NCBI GenBank assembly: GCA_037178975.1 | Contig: JASJZH010000003.1 | Location: 8,122,001-8,186,000, forward strand | Origin: Oscheius tipulae | Taxonomy: Eukaryota > Nematoda > Chromadorea > Rhabditida > Rhabditidae | Length of the DNA stretch: 64,000 bases | Direction: 5' to 3' | In this document: piece after piece, positions 33,073-45,100 of the stretch | Layout: each line of letters begins with the position of its first letter | Position numbering within the stretch: position 1 is the stretch's first letter | Notes under the pieces: generated by a model | Seen by the model: only the letters and a program-made list of their open reading frames with translations | Database searches by the model: none | Told to the model about the DNA's origin: nothing | Made by a program: the position numbers and the translations under genes

Positions 33073-34338
33073 TTGGGTTGGCATATAAGTCTTTTCGCTT
33101 TTTCAAATGCAAAAATTTATTGACATCCAAACAACTTTTTCATTCGTTGTAATTACCATTATGATGCACCACGTCTGCCCATTTCACGGGTAGCTTACGG
33201 ATGCCACGCTCGTAGAACACCTTGGGTTTCGACGCGAAGAAGTTTGTCAACCAGGTTTTGAGTGCGCCGTCGGAATCGAACTGTTGTCCTCCAATCTCGT
33301 TGTTGAGGGTCCGGAACAGATAATAGTCGGAAGGGGCAAGATCCGGGCTGTATGGAGGATGGGGTAAAATCTCCCAACCCAGGTCGTGGATCTTGGAGCG
33401 AGTGAGTTTTGCAACATGGGGGCGCGCGTTGTCCATCTGCAGGAAGACTTTCGACTTCAGCGGCCGTTTCTGACGAAGTGCAACGGCAACCTTTTCAAGT
33501 TGCTGGCTATAAATGGCGGCCGTAAGGGTAGTTCCAGCATCCAGCAATTCCCAGTGCACCACTCCTTCGATATCCCAGAAAACACAGAGCATAATCTTCT
33601 TTTGATGGGTGTCGGGTTTCACATCAGGACTTGGTGTCTGCCCTGGACCCACCCATTGACGCTTCCTTCGGAAGTTTACATACATTATCCACTTCTCATC
33701 CCCCGTCACCAGGCGTGGTAAAAAGGATTTCCTTTCATACCTGGACAGAAGAGAATGGGCGACGGACATACGCTTCCACTTCTGGGTGTCACTGAGGTCA
33801 TGCAGCAACCAAGTGCCCAGTTTCTTCATAAATCTCAATTGCTTCAAATGATGTTCCACTGCAGCACGACTGACAGACAGTGCCTCTGCTAGTTCACGGG
33901 TAGTCTGCCGATTGTTCTCGTTCAAGAGCTGCAGCAGCTTCGATTCATCGAAACTTGTTGGTCGACCTGACCTTGGCTCATCTTCGACGCTTTTGTCCCC
34001 AGACCGAAAGCGACGGAACCACGACTGGCATACCCTCGTAGACGTCGTCCCTTGGCCATAAACATCGTTGATATTAGTCGCCGTTTGGGCTCCATTCGTA
34101 CCTTTGAGGAACTCATTTAACATGACATGTCTCAGATGGTAGGGTGGCAGGTCATCAATGGTCCGGATCAAAACGAACAGAGATAGGAGAATAAGAAGAA
34201 GGGAAGTGGTGTTTTGCATGGTGGTGGTAGAGGACTGAGTGAGCTACACGAGGTGCTATATCAACAGCTCGGTCATTGTTGTAAACAAGACAAAGGACAT
34301 TTTAAAAAAAAAGCGAAAAGACTTATATGCCAACCCAA
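33073..34338 (-). mobile_element. Apparently complete mariner transposon
   Basis: The element is 1266 bp. The left terminal inverted repeat TTGGGTTGGCATATAAGTC and following TTTTCGCTTTTT match the inverted right end AAAGCGAAAAGACTTATATG/CCAACCCAA over about 30 bp. TA dinucleotides at 33071-33072 and 34339-34340 are the expected target-site duplication. It encodes one intact transposase on the minus strand. Confidence 0.95.
33140..34219 (-). CDS. Mariner transposase, 359 aa, DD34D
   Basis: The frame is uninterrupted. The N-terminal part has the paired helix-turn-helix DNA-binding region with WFRRFRSGDKSVEDEPRSGR and TTRELAEALSVSRAAVEHHL. The catalytic domain shows the first Asp in TGDEKWIMY, the second in MDNARPH and the third in SPDLAPSDYYLF. 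Thirty-four residues separate the second and third Asp, the mariner DD34D signature, and all three are present. Mariner transposases are usually about 345 residues. This one starts with an extra hydrophobic run, MQNTTSLLLILLSLFVLI, resembling a signal peptide, which would be odd for a nuclear enzyme. The true start may be internal or this may be an adapted variant. It is probably recently mobile. Confidence 0.95.
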   Translation of the reverse strand: MQNTTSLLLILLSLFVLIRTIDDLPPYHLRHVMLNEFLKGTNGAQTATNINDVYGQGTTSTRVCQSWFRRFRSGDKSVEDEPRSGRPTSFDESKLLQLLNENNRQTTRELAEALSVSRAAVEHHLKQLRFMKKLGTWLLHDLSDTQKWKRMSVAHSLLSRYERKSFLPRLVTGDEKWIMYVNFRRKRQWVGPGQTPSPDVKPDTHQKKIMLCVFWDIEGVVHWELLDAGTTLTAAIYSQQLEKVAVALRQKRPLKSKVFLQMDNARPHVAKLTRSKIHDLGWEILPHPPYSPDLAPSDYYLFRTLNNEIGGQQFDSDGALKTWLTNFFASKPKVFYERGIRKLPVKWADVVHHNGNYNE

Positions 34339-36985
34339 TAGATATTCTTTCAAAATTCTTTTTGCCATGAATGTCTTCCATCTGAGGCTGTCCGTTATTA
34401 CTGCTATAAACCCAGTTCCGACTTTTATAAAAATTTTCTAATCTGCGATGGCAAAACCGGAGACAAGACCTGCTTCTTTTGGCATGTTCGGTGTCTGAGA
34501 TAGCTAGCTTTGTGCTTTTTCAACAAAATGTGAATGACCTGGTGTATACGGCTTTGATTGAGTCTGAAGACGTCTAGGACAATCAAAACTGTAGGATAGA
34601 AAGGTAGTGCCTTCTTCGAAAAGCCGACCATTGTCTCCACTGATAGTTTTGTGCTTTCCATTGGAGAATGTAATAATGATATGTGTTTGGGAGGCCTCTT
34701 AAACTATCTTTGCCCAACTTTTTTAAATGCAGTTCTGACTCTCCTTCCTGTTCCAACGGTCTTCCCATTTTGGTGGTTATCTGTGCGACTTTGACCTTGA
34801 ACAAGAAGAAGATACGAGATCTTTCGGAGGATCCAGAGGGAGAAGATGAACCGGAACGGTACAAGGGCTGTTGCTCGTAGATTGGCAGTGATTCCGGTCC
34901 GTCAGAGAAACTCGGCTACATTACTTTCTTGGCTGAAAGCTCACCTGAAGCCGGGTAAAGTACTTCAAATCCACTTCCAAGTTTATCGTAAGGAACACGG
35001 GTGATCAGTGATGGCTGGGCGGCCTACGGGTATGGAAATATTGAAGACCTCAACATGGTTTACAGCCATGCGTTCAGCATTTTGGACGGACCGTTTCCAA
35101 CCGATTTCTCATGCCTCAAAACCCCTAGAAAATTTTTTTGACCCTTATCTGAGTCTGCTGGGGATTAGGAGGATCAATTTTGAGGCAGAAATCTAAAATC
35201 TTCTCAGGAAAACCTGCCTACACAGACCTTTAATCTGATTCCCAAAACTTAAAGCAGTCATATTTTTATAACCAGGCAATGAAATTTTTTAATTTTTGGG
35301 GTAGTTGTCCACAACAATGTTCTGAACAGACTGGGAAAAAAGTTCTAGCGGAAAATGTAGTTTTCAAGAAATCGGAACCTGTTGCTTAAATTGTTCTTCA
35401 ACATTCCATAAAGAGTTCATAAGATTCCTTCAAAATTTGTTTTAGACACTGTTCGTACAAACGCTGGGAATGAACTTTAACAATTGAACTTTTAGAAGCT
35501 TGTCGAAATTTCACGAACGGGAATGAAATGCGAGTTTCTAGAAAAAGGTTGATATTTCTCTCTGGTACGGATGAGTAACGTGCGCAGTTCTCGCCCTGTG
35601 AATAAGATACAGCTCATCTTCGCATCTCATGCACGGTGACCTTAGAGCTCGTCGCTGATCCAGAGGATCTCTTCGTCACTTCTTCGTCACTTTCGACCAC
35701 CTTCCTCCTTTCATCTCGGCCGCTTTTCTCACCCATTTCAGCTTCCTCGTCCATGCCAGGGCTAGAATATTCGGCAGTCAAGGGCCCGGATAGTGAATAG
35801 GGTCGTGGAATACAAAGAAAGCGATCGCAAGTTAATTTCCGGATAGTAGTACATGAAGGTGGTCTATCCTGGCATGTCTCGCCAGCCTATCCTGTACAGC
35901 GGATCCCGTAGCAACCCTGATCATTCAACGCGCTCATCTTCATTCCAAGATCTCCCCAAGACTCTCCGGATGTGTTCGGTCAGGTGAAGTGCCTTGGATA
36001 CCGAATAAACAGTTTTTTTTCTTCACGATATTCCCACGGCGATCTGCTTCTCACAGTTGTTTTTAATTGGTTGCGAGGGTCATTTTCACGCTCCGGCGAC
36101 TCGTGGGGAAGGCCGTGGAAACCCGAAGGATCAACAAAATGTCTCTCTTTAGTAGCTGTTTCAAAAATGAAGGTATTTCCGCCGGCAGTCCATGTTTTCC
36201 GGGAGGGGGTCATAAAGAAGCTGGACCAGGTGGCTCTAGGACACAGGTGTGTTGAAGGTCGTTCAAATAACGAGCTGTCAACGACTGCCCGGAACGAAGC
36301 CCCCTCCCTTTCCTCACTCTCAGCCTGCTCTGAATAATAAAGAATAGAGCTCCAATGACTCAACAGGGCGTGATAGCCGACACTCAATCTCGGAGACGCC
36401 GAAAGGCCGCTTCAGTTGAATAATTTAAGACTCTGCCTACGGTAGGCCGCTCCCTGCAGCTCATCAATCCCTTACGGCTCATCGCCCAGCCGCTCCACAA
36501 CTCACAGGTGTTCCTAACCGGAAACGATTCCCTCTGTTCCCTCAACTTTGCTTAATCGTATCATGTTCAGCCAGCGGCGGGTCACACTCGAATCAAATGG
36601 CCCTGAAAAACGACTCTCGACCGCTTTTTTGAACCGCGCCGCCCACAACCAAATCAGGATACTCTACTCAAATACTGTAGATAAAATGTTTGCTTGTGTA
36701 ACTGTCGAAACTACTTTTCCAGAGCTTTCAGAAACTGTTTGATTAGCTCTTCTGCGCCTACCGGAGGCTAATCAAATGTTTGAAATATTAAATGTGAGCT
36801 CAATTCAATATTTATATAAGATCTGGGATACACACATATTATTTCTGCACGTTGGAACGCACTTTGGTCGACAAGAGAGTGGGGGAGAAATGGAGGCATG
36901 ATGAGAGACAAAGGTTGGATCCTAAAGCGTGGGGAGATGATTGTACACAAGAAACCGGATGACAATCTGAGTGGGTCGATGAGAA
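34339..36985. other. Gene-poor DNA between mariner and Distal-less
   Basis: No convincing gene. Around 35338-35460 is a copy of the repeat that mariner entered: GGAAAATGTAGTTTNCAA, TTCTTCAANANTCCATAAAG and TTCAAAATT in order. A 135-codon minus frame at 35980-36387 has a GTG start, no motif and no splice context, so it is not annotated as a gene. Confidence 0.45.
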
Positions 36986-39555
36986 TTAGTAGCTTGGATA
37001 ACCCATGGCTGGCTGGGTCTGTGCCCAGTAGTGATACTGGTCATAATAGGTAGCCGTCGACTTGACATCCTGATCCGAAGGCGAGAACTTGTTCAGGTTG
37101 TCGTAAGTGGACAGGGGAGTCTGTATCAAGCCCTAAAGATATGTGATTAGCCTAATTTTCACTGAAAGCCAAACCATTGGCGGTAAGGCTGAAGTAGCGG
37201 TTGCAGGTCCCACTGTTCCCAAGGCGTTTGTCCAAAGCTCTGGGTGAGTAGTGACTTCAGTCTTGAAGGTTTGAAGAGGGAGAGTTGCTGTCGACGGGAT
37301 GGCAGAGGCTTCTTCCGGTACATCCGGTGAGTCCGTCCTCTCATTACTTCCCTCAGTGTCACCTTCTTCGTCGGAGGCTCGATCACAAGTACCGTTCTTC
37401 GACTTCTTCTGTTTGGAACGGCGATTTTGGAACCAGATTTTGACCTGAAAGTTAAACTTTTAGAAACAGCGAAGCCAGAAGTTTGTTGTGAAAAGCAAGT
37501 CTCTCTTGGAGCACCCCTCGATAGTACGACACAACCAATCTTCTGAATACACCACAAATGTCCACTTTCACTTGGAATGTTCTTGGTAGGACCAAAATTA
37601 TGTTGCATTGCTGTTCTCTGTCTGTTAGCTAGCAGTTCAGACGATTTCCACTGTTCCCTCCGGAAATGTCAACATGTAGTTCACAAAGCCAGCTGGTCGA
37701 GGTCGCCCCGGATTCGTCTGTGTGTGTTTTTTATCATCAACACAGAGGTCAGAGCCGGCAGCAGAAAGAATAGAGGTCTCGGAGACGCAGAGACTCGACT
37801 CGCGTCCGACAGTCGCCACAGTCACTCTATTGTTGGGGAGACGATAATTACTGTCACGGGCGACTGAGAGAGGGACAGTACCGTAACCGACGCAGAGGCA
37901 GTGACAAAGACAGGTGGGACAGGTGGTCGAGGAAAAACGGGGTTACCGGAGGAAGTAGGCGCTTACCAAAGCGTCGGGTTTGGTAAAGTTGTGAACCGAT
38001 TTTATGGCAGTTTTTCAGACCCCCGTCTTTCCCTCAATGAGTACACTTCCAGTACCTCTAAGTACAATCGAGGGGCTGACTTGTACCTAACCATTATCCT
38101 TATCACCTGAGGGCTGTTTTGCTCAGGCTCAAACCTGACAATCAGTTGGTCGGCTAGCGACTCATCCCTCTCCCAAGCCCACAATTATGCCCACCACTCC
38201 ACAGTAGGACTTGAACTCTTGAGATATTGCCAGCCGATTGAGTCTCGCTCGGCCAATACGGTGGAGGATGATGAGCTCAACGACTTGTGAGACTGAGGGG
38301 GAGCCCGTAAAGCGCAAGGTCGGGGGTAGCTGTAAAAGACCTTTATGGCACTGGAGCGAAGAGTTGCGAATCGAAAGGATCAGCGCTGGTGGTTTGTCAA
38401 GAGATGGATTGGGACGAGCTGATAAGAATCGCACCTGTCGCGCGAACGACGCGTGCCACCGGCAAACGCAATCCGTGCCCTCATGGCTGACAGATAGACG
38501 AAGAGATGTCCTCTGGGACCAGGGCCTAGGGATACGTTCACATGCTTGTTAGGTAATTAAGTAGAAACCGTTGATTTGGAAAAGAGAGTTAGTGTCTCGT
38601 AGCTAGAAAATGATGAACTTCCCGAAGCTAAAGAATACGATAAGTTTTCAAACTAACAGATATCTTCCAGCTTGTTTCTCAGAATCTACTTATCATTCGA
38701 ATGGTCAGAAGGGCGCTGTTGGTACACAAAAGGCAAGCAAGTTTGAAGCGAAACGCAGAAACTGCTTGAAAACAAAACTGTAGAATTAGAATTGCAGCAT
38801 TTTCAGAGCAATAGATATCGCTTTTGCAAAACTCTGACCTGTTCCCTAGATTTTCATCCCACAACCACCTATCGTGTCGGCATCTCTGTTCCCTTCACAA
38901 CTCCTCCCACCAGCATCGGCTCCCATCCCCACCAAAAAGATGTGCTAGTCCCCCGAGTCTTCCCACTTCGAAAGCTGTGCGGTGGAACCGTGCCTCTCTC
39001 TCTTTCTAAGACATCGATTCGTCTCCCCCGCTCGCTCTCCAAAACTGGCTCCATCAACTTCTCCCGGGCACCCCTTACAGTAACCAACCTGTGTCTGTGT
39101 AAGGCCAAGCTCCGCTGCTAGAGCTGCCCGATCCGGCAGTGCCAAGTACGCCGTCTTGTTGAACCTGAAAGCAAGAATGCTCAACTCGGAAAAAGCTGAT
39201 GTACCTCTTCTGAAGCATCTGAAGTTGCTGAGAAGAGTAAATGGTTCTCGGTTTCCGGACCTTCTTGCCTTTGTTGTTGATCTTCACCTCGCCACCTTCA
39301 ATGATTTTCGTAGTCACATGCTCTAAAGACTTTTTGCCATCTAAAGCTTTGTCGACTACCTTCAGGGGAGCTCGCGGTGGGAGGATTGTACATGAAGGAC
39401 TGTGGAGCATACATTGCCGAGGCCGTGCTGGCAGGGAAAGCTCCGTAGAAGTTCGGGTAAGGGTACATGGAGCCCTGTCTAGAGGCATCACTCCCGGCCG
39501 CATAGTTATTGCCGTAGTTATTGTAGTCAAGAAACGGAGATCTGGCCGGATCCAT
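36986..39555 (-). CDS. ceh-43: Distal-less homeobox transcription factor (Dlx/ceh-43 type)
   Basis: Five minus-strand exons keep frame: 39555-39360, 39322-39205, 39164-39089, 37444-37175 and 37132-36986 (TAA). The ATG is one base after TTATTTTCAG, a likely leader acceptor. The N-terminus is Tyr/Ala/Ser-rich ([15 protein letters not shown]). The homeodomain reads [20 protein letters not shown], then [20 protein letters not shown], then [28 protein letters not shown] and [31 protein letters not shown] are diagnostic of Distal-less. The homeodomain is split by two introns, one 1.6 kb. The C-terminus is Thr/Pro-rich and ends QPAMGYPSY. Distal-less proteins pattern appendages or anterior structures; the nematode gene acts in head hypodermis and neurons. 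Large gene-free flanks fit a developmentally regulated gene. Confidence 0.93.
38185..38268 (-). repeat. tRNA-like relic in Distal-less intron 3
   Basis: The minus strand begins TCCAC and ends GTGGA (acceptor-like pairing). It contains TTGGCCGAGCGAGACTC, a Leu-type D arm, and GAGTTCAAGTCCT, a B box. The T stem and anticodon stem are degenerate, so it is more likely a pseudogene or SINE than a functional tRNA. Confidence 0.4.
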
Positions 39556-41653
39556 CCTGAAAATAATCCAGTAAGGGTGGGAATTTTCGAAGGAAAAGAG
39601 TCCATATCATGAAGGTGAGAAAATTGGCTGCGCGCCGGTATGTGATTGCTTGATTACCGTAATTACCGGTGGTCTGGGCAAATTTGCTGTAATTTTAAGG
39701 TCTCGCGCCAAAATAAAGGGAAGATGTGCGCTTATTTTAAGGAGCTTTTTACGAGTATCATTTACAGATTAGTGGTCGGGCTTAATAGCCCAAAATGAGG
39801 AGGTATGAAGGGCTTCAACTGGGCACCAAAAGTAGGGGGAACGTGCAGAGTTTGATAGATTTGGAAAGAAGACAATACGGGAATGGATGAGCGTTTTGGT
39901 TGCAGTGTATGTCCGTGTGAAAGAGGAGACGGTCTCTGTCCGGGGCTGCCCCGCCCCGACACAGCCTCGACTGGCTGTCTCCGCCCCCGGTTTCGTAGCC
40001 ATCCCCTTTTGGTCGAGGCTCGGGATCCACCCAAAAAGGTAGAGTATTGAAATATCAGAATCTGCCAAGTGACTATCAACTCAACCATTGAACATACTTT
40101 TAGTCTTCGTGAGTCCCTGGGAGGGGCAGAGTTAAGGGCCCTCCGACGATTTGGCGCTGCAATTTGGATTCGGACAGCCCTCTGGTATTGCAGCTAATTG
40201 CAGGTGTGCTCGTCTCTCTGTTTCTCCTCTACGTTCGCCTGATTGCCTGCATTCCGCTACAGTCCCGGAGCTTTGATCCGTACAGTCTCCACTTCCTGAA
40301 AAAATGGTATCTGTCTACCAAAGTGAACATCATACCTGTTTTTCTCGGATTTTAGCACTACCACGACTGCCAGCATATTTTTTAACTGCGTGAAAATCAG
40401 TTTTTGTTTACGGTGTCATCTCGTTTTGAGGCATCTCTTTCGGCTAAACAATAATCAGTGAAAACGGAAGTTTACAGCTTTCACAATAGAATACTCATTT
40501 CCGACGAGGAAGACAATGAAGCGGAAAGTCTATAGCAGGAATGGTATGAAAAAAAAGCAGTGCCAGTAATTTTAAAACATAGCTTCGACCGAAAATTGTT
40601 GATAATATAGAGATCGAAAAAACCATTTCGAAGAAACGGTGATAATAAAAGCCTAACGCATCGGATTGTCTTGCTCCATTTGTAATCAGTGTTCTACAGA
40701 GTTGTAGACCAGAAAGCCACATCACTAACAGCTGAATCGTTAAATTCCGCCAGTGCCGTATTCAATGCGCGACGAGAGAGTACGGGTGAAGCACAAGCTC
40801 AAGAAAATGTTTTCCATGTTCACGGAGTTCCAAGACAATACGCACCATGTCAAAATATCAGGAAGGTAGAAAAGAGCTTTCAAAAAATCTGCTTAATCAA
40901 GAAAGATTTTACAACTAACACGCCCATTATGGTCGTGACTTCTTGACCCAGTAAAATAGCCAATAAAGCGTTCCCTTTAGGAGATTAGCCTTGTCGGACT
41001 CGGATCCCTGTCTCTTCTACTGCTCACTGCGGGAGTTTTGGACAGTAATCCCCCTTCCCCGCTTCCGCTGGCCACCTTGATCGAATCCTCGCGGTAAGAA
41101 AGTGACACCTGCCCTCCTCCTGTTTATCTGTTTCTTCAATCGTGTCTCGCGTATCTTGATTGCACTGTCAGATGGAGTTAGTGTGTCGGTTTGAGGTAAA
41201 ATTAGGACTGGAGTAGTGGAAGAAGGGGCGGAGGAGAGACAAACTGACTCCGAGAGAGAGAGAGAGAGAAGGACACTTGGAATCCGCACAGATTGCCCCC
41301 GGCCAGGCTGAATTGCCTGAAATGACACATAATTTGTGCGAATAGTTGTTAGTAATTGTGCTGCCCCGTCGTCTCGTGGCGCCACAGCTATTTTCTGTCT
41401 CTCTCTCTACTTTACCAAATGCCAGAAATTCTTCTATCTCTATCGAAATTTTTGTCGAATGATTGCGTTTGATAAGCATCCATTCACCTTGTTAGTAAAA
41501 GTCTCAAGTAAAAATTTTGGGAAGACATCTTTAATGATTTCAGTTAGCGATCCGAGCAGAATATTTTTGAGGTTTTCAAAGTCAAACAGTTTTCTTATCG
41601 TGCATCAAGACAGTTTATAGCTTAACTTTCTGACTTCTATAGCCTGAAAGACT
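39556..41653. other. Upstream region of Distal-less, no supported genes
   Basis: Frames here lack splice context or motifs; overlapping minus frames at 39769-40088 are in different phases with low-quality codon use. Short AT-rich words such as TAATTACCG near 39660 could be homeodomain sites but are too short to claim. An AG-dinucleotide run lies near 41250. Confidence 0.4.
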
Positions 41654-42115
41654 TTAAAGGGACGCTCACTGCGAGGGGATAAGAAGACTGCGGAACCATT
41701 GTTGTAGATGGGTCCCGCCACGAACTTCGTTCAAAATGCATTTTTTGTTTTTTTTTCGGTACTTTACACTCCTGTTCTTGGTTTCTAAGTGTATTTAATC
41801 GGCTTAGCGCCAAAAATTTCCCCAGAAACGTTTACTCCGAAATAAAAAAAACCGTGAATAATGAAGAAAATTGAGGAAACGCTGTTCTTCCCTTCTTTTT
41901 CTTATTTCCAAAATTTTTCTATACATTTTTGACGTAGAAGTAGACGTTTCTAGAGTAGATTTTGACGTTGAGTCGATATAAAACACTTAGAAGCCATAAA
42001 AATGTGTAAAGCACCGAAAAAGAAAATGCATTTTGAGCGGAATTCGTCACGGGACCCGATTTGAAAACACGATCCGCCGTCCCCTCATCCCCTCACAGTG
42101 AAAGTGTTCCTTTAA
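41654..42115. mobile_element. Palindromic MITE family 1, copy 2
   Basis: The ends TTAAAGGGACGCTCACTGCGAGG and the reverse complement TTAAAGGAACACTTTCACTG frame 462 bp. The internal units match copy 1 at 3497-3937: TTTCTAAGTGTATTTAATCG, CAGAAACGTTTACT / AGTAGACGTTTCTAGAGTAG inverted, and GTAAAGCACCGAAAAA. Divergence between copies is substantial, so insertion was not recent. Confidence 0.85.
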
Positions 42116-45100
42116 TGCTATGGTGAAATGGTCTTATACCTGACACGGCGAGACAGTATGGATGGGAGCCCGTTTGAACCCCATATAACAAACGCTGATA
42201 AACGAAGGAATAGACACAATGCAGAATGCCAAGAAGAACGACTGGCCACCAGGAGTGGTTGTTAAGGTTGAGGGGCGAAAATCTGCGCAGCAGCGGCAGC
42301 AATTGTCAAAATTACCGTATTATTAGCAGGTGATTGCCGTCATTTGAAGAGGGGGCCGACTCGATAATTCGCCCATTTTCCCTCCAACCACCACTCGGGC
42401 TCTGGTTCTCTTCCAGGTTCCTACTTCTTATTTTTCTCCGTTAGGATGCCATCTGTGTTTTTCTTCCCTTTCTTCTACTGCACCTGTTGTAGACTGTGGT
42501 CCTGGAACCACAAAGCCTTGCCGCCCCTCGGATCGCATTCACGCTACCTCACGCCTCGTTGATCATCCAGAGGAAAGAGTCTTTTTGATTACCTGAACAT
42601 ACAAGATCCAGGGAGTATAATACGGCAACAAGCAAAATTAAAAACACAGACACATTCGCTTTTTGGATCAAATGCATTTCAGGAATGTCCTGCAAAGTTA
42701 TAGCCTATGAGCAGCTCCTTGTGCACTATAGACAATACGTGGAACCTCCTGTTATCTTTACCGGGTGCCGCCCTCGTACGGGAGAGACAAGTTAGAAAAG
42801 TTACAGAAGTTTATGATTACCGGCACCCCTTGTAGTCAACAGTCTACTAATCCGGGCAAATCCTTTGTTCTCTCCTGCTCTTCACCCTGTTCACCTTAGT
42901 CTTTTCTCTTAGACTCTATGCACCTGGACCGACGAGGCCACGACCCCCTGCCGTCAGCTATTGTCGCCTCCTAGTAATTAGTGCTTGCGTCTTCGAAAGA
43001 GCAAGGCAGCCGACGTGGGGGAACAGAGAAAGAATCCGAGACTTTAATAGGGAGAACCACGATTTTATGGCTGGGATGTGACTGTAAACCCGTAGCCAGT
43101 CTGCGAGTCTCTTCTCCTTTTCTGATCTCCTCTCCGTCACTACCGTACTCTCAACTGGTTATTGTTTTGTCCCTCTTCTGAATACGGTATTGTGTTTCTC
43201 TTTTTGACACATGCCTATGCCCAAAGCAGATCCCGGGGGTCTTCTTCTGGTGCCATCACTCGGCTCGAGCTCAGAGCAGCACCGCGGGAGATGATCGCGT
43301 GGACAGAGCCCATGCTGGGACCACCGACAGAGGATTACGCGATTAGCTAGTGAGGATGTAGAGGGCCAAGAACAGTTCAAAACACTTGTACTATTTGTCT
43401 CTTTAGAAGACGAGGAGAGACACACTTCCTACCGTAACCTTTCGAAAGACAAATCGATTCGTCTTGCCCGTGGGCTATAATTATGCTCTCCCTCTCCTTG
43501 AGGGGCCAGTTCCCGTTACTTCAGAACTTGAGGGAAAACGGGCTGGATTCAAACCTTGACCGGTGGTGGGAACAATTGAGTGTCGGTAGTGGCTCCGGTA
43601 ATTAAAGGCTTCCTCGAGACTAGAGTCCATATGGTAGCTCCGGCTAGCCCCATATCGCTCACAGGAGCCCATTATGACCACCTTTTGCCGCCACACGACT
43701 GGGTGGAATGGGAAAATGATTCGGGGGTTCAGCCGAGAGATAAATAGGCTGTGAAAATAAGAAGTAGGGACTGAAACAGAAGGGTTTCAGAAGACTCCTG
43801 TACTGTTAGACTGTTTTTCCGTCTCTCTGTCTATCTGTCCTTTTGCCCCACAGTTCTTTCGATTGCCTATCTCTTTGATCGGCTCTATTCATCTTTCAAC
43901 CTCTTTATTTCTCTCCTGCTTCTCCATTCTTCGTCCTCCTTGTGTCCGTAGCCGTCTTCCGGTGTTTCCGGACAGGCTGTCCATAATTGCTGTGCCTCAC
44001 GCGCGCGCTCACCGCGCACGTCACTCACACTGCGCCAGTTTACAAGCGAATTCCGGTGCCATGGAGGGAAGGAGTAAGAGGAGGAGGGATGATGAGAGAA
44101 AAGGGATGATAGAAGAGCCAAATAATATGTCTTCTCTCTGATTGTTAGGGGAAATAACTGAAAATCTATCCAATCTCTTTTGACTTGAAGCTTCCGTCCA
44201 GTGCCGTTCTCTCTCGCAGCATAGAGTCTTTAGATTTTTATCTGTTAATTGAGCAAAAGATGACAGCTCTCTTTTCAAATTAACAAAGCATCCTGAAGCT
44301 TTGGGCTTTGTATCTTTCAGAACGAACCAGACAAGCATGATAAACTGAGAGACCGTTCCGTACTCCCTATCTCTCCGAGAGCAGAAACGCTTTTCGTAAC
44401 TAGCAATGTTTCATGTTTCAAATGTTATAGTTCCTAACAACACTTCCTTCTTGTGTTCCATGTTTTTCTTTGTCACCGTCCTCTGCAATTTTGTACTTAA
44501 CGGATTAGAGGCAGCTCGGCACAATCCTTGTTGGCGCTAAGAGTTCTTTATGCGGCGGCATGCCGTAATTATCACTTGAACTTGTTCGCTCAAAAACAAC
44601 TCTTTGTCATCTTTCCACCGATTTTTGTTCAAAATAATCCATATTTCAGATGTCGCAACCGTAGCTAATTAGCGTCTGGTGAAATGTGAGATTCACGACC
44701 GTGACCTTGCTGCTGTTTCTATTGAGGGGATCATGGCGTCCAATTCCCTGTAGACATGAAATAAACGACTTTGCTCATCATGTGCAAACCCATATTAACT
44801 AGTTTAATTGTCTGTCTCATCAAAAGGCTTCCTGCCTGAAAGTGCATCATAAAAGTTGGGTGGAGACGCCCTCTCCCTCACCTAGCCTCACCCCTTTTTA
44901 TGGGCAGTCGTTTTCGGCTGCGACTCAATAAATTACGGTAACCTATAAAGGAAGGCGGCCTTCTTTTTATGAGAGAGCCACAATGCGACACAAAAGAACT
45001 TGGGAAAGCCTGCCCTCCTCCCAGCTCAAAAGAGGAAGCGGGATGAGGGACTTTCGCCTTCTTACCAGCTCTCCCTCAACGACCTTCTGTCAACAGAGAC

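Noticed and set aside
33386-33721. 111-codon plus-strand frame in mariner
   Set aside because: It is the antisense shadow of the transposase.
35980-36387. 135-codon minus-strand frame upstream of Distal-less 3' end
   Set aside because: It starts with GTG, shows no domain and has no splice or leader acceptor; likely chance.
39769-40088. Overlapping minus-strand frames upstream of Distal-less
   Set aside because: Three frames overlap in different phases with no shared motif and no splice context; treated as non-coding.
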